Positions 62,003 to 64,000 of a stretch of DNA of 64,000 nt are shown here, piece by piece. The first letter of the stretch is position 1; every line of letters begins with the position of its first letter. Under the pieces are notes generated by a model. It saw nothing but the letters and a program-made list of their open reading frames with translations. It did not search any database and was not told the DNA's origin. The stretch comes from Afipia massiliensis (GTDB taxonomy: Bacteria > Pseudomonadota > Alphaproteobacteria > Rhizobiales > Xanthobacteraceae). Location: positions 496,001 to 560,000 of the forward strand of contig NZ_JACHIJ010000005.1 of NCBI RefSeq assembly GCF_014203115.1, given 5' to 3'. The position numbers and the translations under genes were made by a program.

Positions 62003-62943
62003 GGCATCGAATGCTGCATCTGTGCCCGGCCGCCACCCAGACCAGGCTCCTTGGAGGCTGAGATAAACGCAGCGCCCAGCTGTCCATGCACGAAGCCATT
62101 CGCGAACGGAACATCGGGATAAATCTGCGACAGCGCGCGAGTCGCATCCTCGTGTTCCCGATTGCCGTCGACCACGTCGCGAAAAACCTGGGCAACCGCG
62201 ACCATGTCGCATTGCTGCGGCGACAGGCGAAGTGCACCGACGCCCACTGCGGCAAGCTCTTCCACCTCCCCCAGCAAATTGGCACACGCATGCGACATGG
62301 TCTGCACTCCATTCATGGCAAGGAACGGCTCGCCATCGAGCGTGGTCACAGTCAGCCCGTCCGGATCTTTCTCGCAAACGAAACGGCAATTGTCCTTTGA
62401 CAGCTTGTGAAGGCGGGCATGATAACAGCGTGCGGAGATCGCCAGCGGCACGCGACCGAAGGCAAAGACCTCCGTTGTGACGCCTGGCAAAGCGGTCGCG
62501 ATGGTCCGGATCGAGTCCATCGGCAATTCGGGGGGCAGGCAGATGCGACGCGCCCCCCGTCCGGCGAAGTAGGCGGCGGTCGCCTCGTTGTAGATATTCA
62601 CAAACGGGCCGATTGCATAAGGGCGACCCGCGAGCGATCCAAAGCAGGATAGATCGTTCGCCTCCACCATGAAGTCCGTGTTTGCGGCAAGTTCCGCCAT
62701 CTGCCGTCGCTCCCGTTGCAACGACACGAGAATGAGAGATCCGAGAACAACCTGCTTGCCGCAAGCCGCGAGCCGCTCGATCACCACAGGCATATGTTCC
62801 GCGAAAAACGGCGAACGTTTCGAACATACGATTTCGCCGACCACTACCACATCGACGGGCGCTTCCTCGGCAATGCGAAAATAGAAGTCGCGCCACTGCT
62901 CAGGTTGCCAATGGTAGAGCACAGGCCCAAGGGTCAATTGCAT
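61999..62943 (-). CDS. ubiV: UbiV, O2-independent ubiquinone hydroxylation protein
   Basis: UbiV with UbiU hydroxylates the ubiquinone ring anaerobically. The 314-residue U32-family protein has four cysteines placed as in UbiV: Cys40 in GEIVCSKRSPFF, and C-x12-C-x3-C in ARCYHARLHKLSKDNCRFVC, which bind a [4Fe-4S] cluster. The remaining barrel is family-typical. It is 49 bp after ubiU. This supplies quinone for nitrate and N2O respiration. Confidence 0.92.
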   Translation of the reverse strand: MQLTLGPVLYHWQPEQWRDFYFRIAEEAPVDVVVVGEIVCSKRSPFFAEHMPVVIERLAACGKQVVLGSLILVSLQRERRQMAELAANTDFMVEANDLSCFGSLAGRPYAIGPFVNIYNEATAAYFAGRGARRICLPPELPMDSIRTIATALPGVTTEVFAFGRVPLAISARCYHARLHKLSKDNCRFVCEKDPDGLTVTTLDGEPFLAMNGVQTMSHACANLLGEVEELAAVGVGALRLSPQQCDMVAVAQVFRDVVDGNREHEDATRALSQIYPDVPFANGFVHGQLGAAFISASKEPGLGGGRAQMQHSMP

Positions 62944-62992
62944 CGGCGTGACCTCACCCGAGATATGTCGTGAATCATAAACATATATGGCA

Positions 62993-63970
62993 TCATCGCC
63001 AGCTCTTGCGATAAGCTCCGGCAGTCGTTGATTGACCTTCGGTGAGAGCGACCAGCCCGCCCACCGGAGCAGGAAGACCGCCTTCCAGTTCCGCGAGCGT
63101 TTGACGAAAATTGCGGACCACGCGCTCGATATAGGCGCGGCCGCGTTGCCGTCCCTCGATTTTCAGCGCCGTGACGCCGGCTTTCTGCAATTCCGGCAGC
63201 ATGGAGGTTGCATCGAGACTCACCGGGTCCTCGAAAAGATAGCCGGCACCATACTCAGTCTGGAAACGTCCCTTGCACAGCGTCGGGTATCCCGCCGCCT
63301 CCTTCGCGGAAAACTTGTTGATCGTGAATTCGCCGAGGCGCGAGATGAGCTGCCCATCCCGCTTGAGATAGTGGACATCGCTTGCCGGTGAACAAACGCC
63401 GTGCATGTTCGGGGATTTTCCCGTGGCGTAGGAGGAGAGCGAACAGCGCCCCTCCTCCATGACGCAAAGGCCGCCAAAGACGAAGATCTCGATCTCGCAA
63501 CTGACCTCGCGCGCAATCGCAGCGATTTCGGCCACGCTCAACACTCGGGGCAGAACGACCCGGCGCGCTCCGAACGCCTTCATATAGAAATTGATTGCAT
63601 CCGGATTGGCAGCGGCGGCCTGAACCGAAACATGAAGGCGCTGGTCCGGATAACGTTGCGCCGCGTAGTCGAGTACGCCGACGTCGGCGACAATCAAAGC
63701 ATCTGCGCCCGCCTCGACCGCATCGTCGACCGCGCGTTTCCAGACGTCGAGCGCTCCCGCTCGCGCGAACGTGTTAATGGCAACCAGAACCTTAACGTCA
63801 TATTTGTGGGCACGCGCGACCCCCGCCCGCAGTTCTTCGCGGCTGAAATTAAGCCCAGGAAAATTGCGCGCATTAGTCTCGTCGCGAAAACCGCAATAGA
63901 CCGCATCCGCCCCTGCTTCAACGGCGGCCTTGAGTGCGGCTGGCGTTCCGGCGGGACAGATCAGTTCCAT
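62993..63970 (-). CDS. ubiU: UbiU, O2-independent ubiquinone hydroxylation protein
   Basis: The 325-residue U32-family partner of UbiV begins MELICPAGTPAALKAAVEAG then ADAVYCGFRD, typical of YhbU/UbiU. The cluster cysteines lie in FGGLCVMEEGRCSLSSYATG, HGVCSPA and PTLCKGRF. It transfers hydroxyl groups without O2, together with UbiV. Its promoter lies beyond the window, at 63971-64000 and further. Confidence 0.92.
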   Translation of the reverse strand: MELICPAGTPAALKAAVEAGADAVYCGFRDETNARNFPGLNFSREELRAGVARAHKYDVKVLVAINTFARAGALDVWKRAVDDAVEAGADALIVADVGVLDYAAQRYPDQRLHVSVQAAAANPDAINFYMKAFGARRVVLPRVLSVAEIAAIAREVSCEIEIFVFGGLCVMEEGRCSLSSYATGKSPNMHGVCSPASDVHYLKRDGQLISRLGEFTINKFSAKEAAGYPTLCKGRFQTEYGAGYLFEDPVSLDATSMLPELQKAGVTALKIEGRQRGRAYIERVVRNFRQTLAELEGGLPAPVGGLVALTEGQSTTAGAYRKSWR

Positions 63971-64000
63971 GATCCGCCTTTGGACGTCAGATCGCTCCGC

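Noticed and set aside
62003-62896. Upstream extension of the 61556 gene
   Set aside because: This part of the frame runs under ubiV in another reading frame and is not homologous to anything; the gene begins at the ATGA overlap.
1-64000. CRISPR array, tRNA, rRNA or insertion sequence
   Set aside because: No spaced direct-repeat array, cloverleaf, rRNA segment or transposase motif was recognised by reading; a dedicated scan was not possible.

Overview
The window looks like a chromosomal anaerobic-respiration region of a denitrifying alphaproteobacterium, most likely of the Bradyrhizobium/Rhodopseudomonas/Afipia group. That placement rests on family content: FixK-type boxes of the form TTG(A/C)-N6-(G/T)CAA, a clade I nosRZDFYLX operon, a fixNOQP-type cbb3 oxidase and a fused NarK. 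It is inference, because no rRNA or tRNA was seen. No transposase, phage gene or CRISPR array was recognised either.

Layout, left to right. (1) 0-5.9 kb: fragments of an nsrR and an nnrS gene flank a Crp/Fnr regulator. Then come a polytopic membrane protein, a double-DUF2249 protein, a MIP18-type Fe-S factor, a ferritin-like protein and a second Crp/Fnr regulator. (2) 6.2-15.6 kb: nosRZDFYLX (N2O reductase and maturation) and a class I cytochrome c. (3) 15.8-19.9 kb: an accessory block with an XRE antitoxin-like gene, a PIN/ribbon-helix-helix toxin-antitoxin pair, a GSU2403-type nucleotidyltransferase, a lipoprotein, a small Cys-containing secreted protein and an XRE regulator. (4) 20.5-27.4 kb, minus strand: ccoNOQP, a 70-residue membrane protein, a DUF2189 protein, ccoI and ccoS. 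(5) 27.5-30.9 kb: a nitric-oxide response block with nnrS, a DUF2249 protein, nsrR, a four-helix membrane protein and a DUF6522 protein, with three operator-like palindromes. (6) 31.2-38.2 kb: an AraC regulator divergent from a flavoprotein/ThDP-enzyme pair, a MarR regulator, a cysteine-bearing FNR-type regulator and a DUF6455 protein. (7) 38.3-50.9 kb: a minus-strand operon narK-narGHJI-ppiC-(Cys-tailed protein)-moaB-DUF2478, divergent from a NarR-like Crp/Fnr gene. (8) 51.0-52.1 kb: an Xre/RES toxin-antitoxin pair. (9) 52.5-58.7 kb: an operon with a TonB-dependent receptor, substrate-binding protein, permease, ATPase and NnrS, behind a very good NsrR-type palindrome. (10) 58.7-64 kb: moeA and hemN, then minus-strand ubiU, ubiV and a small unknown gene.

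How it fits together. Low oxygen is probably sensed through the FNR-type protein and the FixK/NnrR-type regulators. Matching boxes precede nosR, ccoN, narK, moeA, the MarR gene, the ferritin-like gene and one Crp/Fnr gene. Nitrate and N2O reductases and the high-affinity oxidase receive cofactors and quinone from moeA/moaB, hemN and ubiUV. A second circuit, NsrR sensing NO, appears to control nsrR itself, DUF2249-nnrS, the 30.4 kb divergent pair and the TonB/ABC/NnrS operon. No nitrite reductase or NO reductase gene was recognised in the window.

The most unusual item is the TonB/ABC/NnrS operon: an NO-regulated outer- and inner-membrane uptake system whose substrate cannot be read from the sequence.
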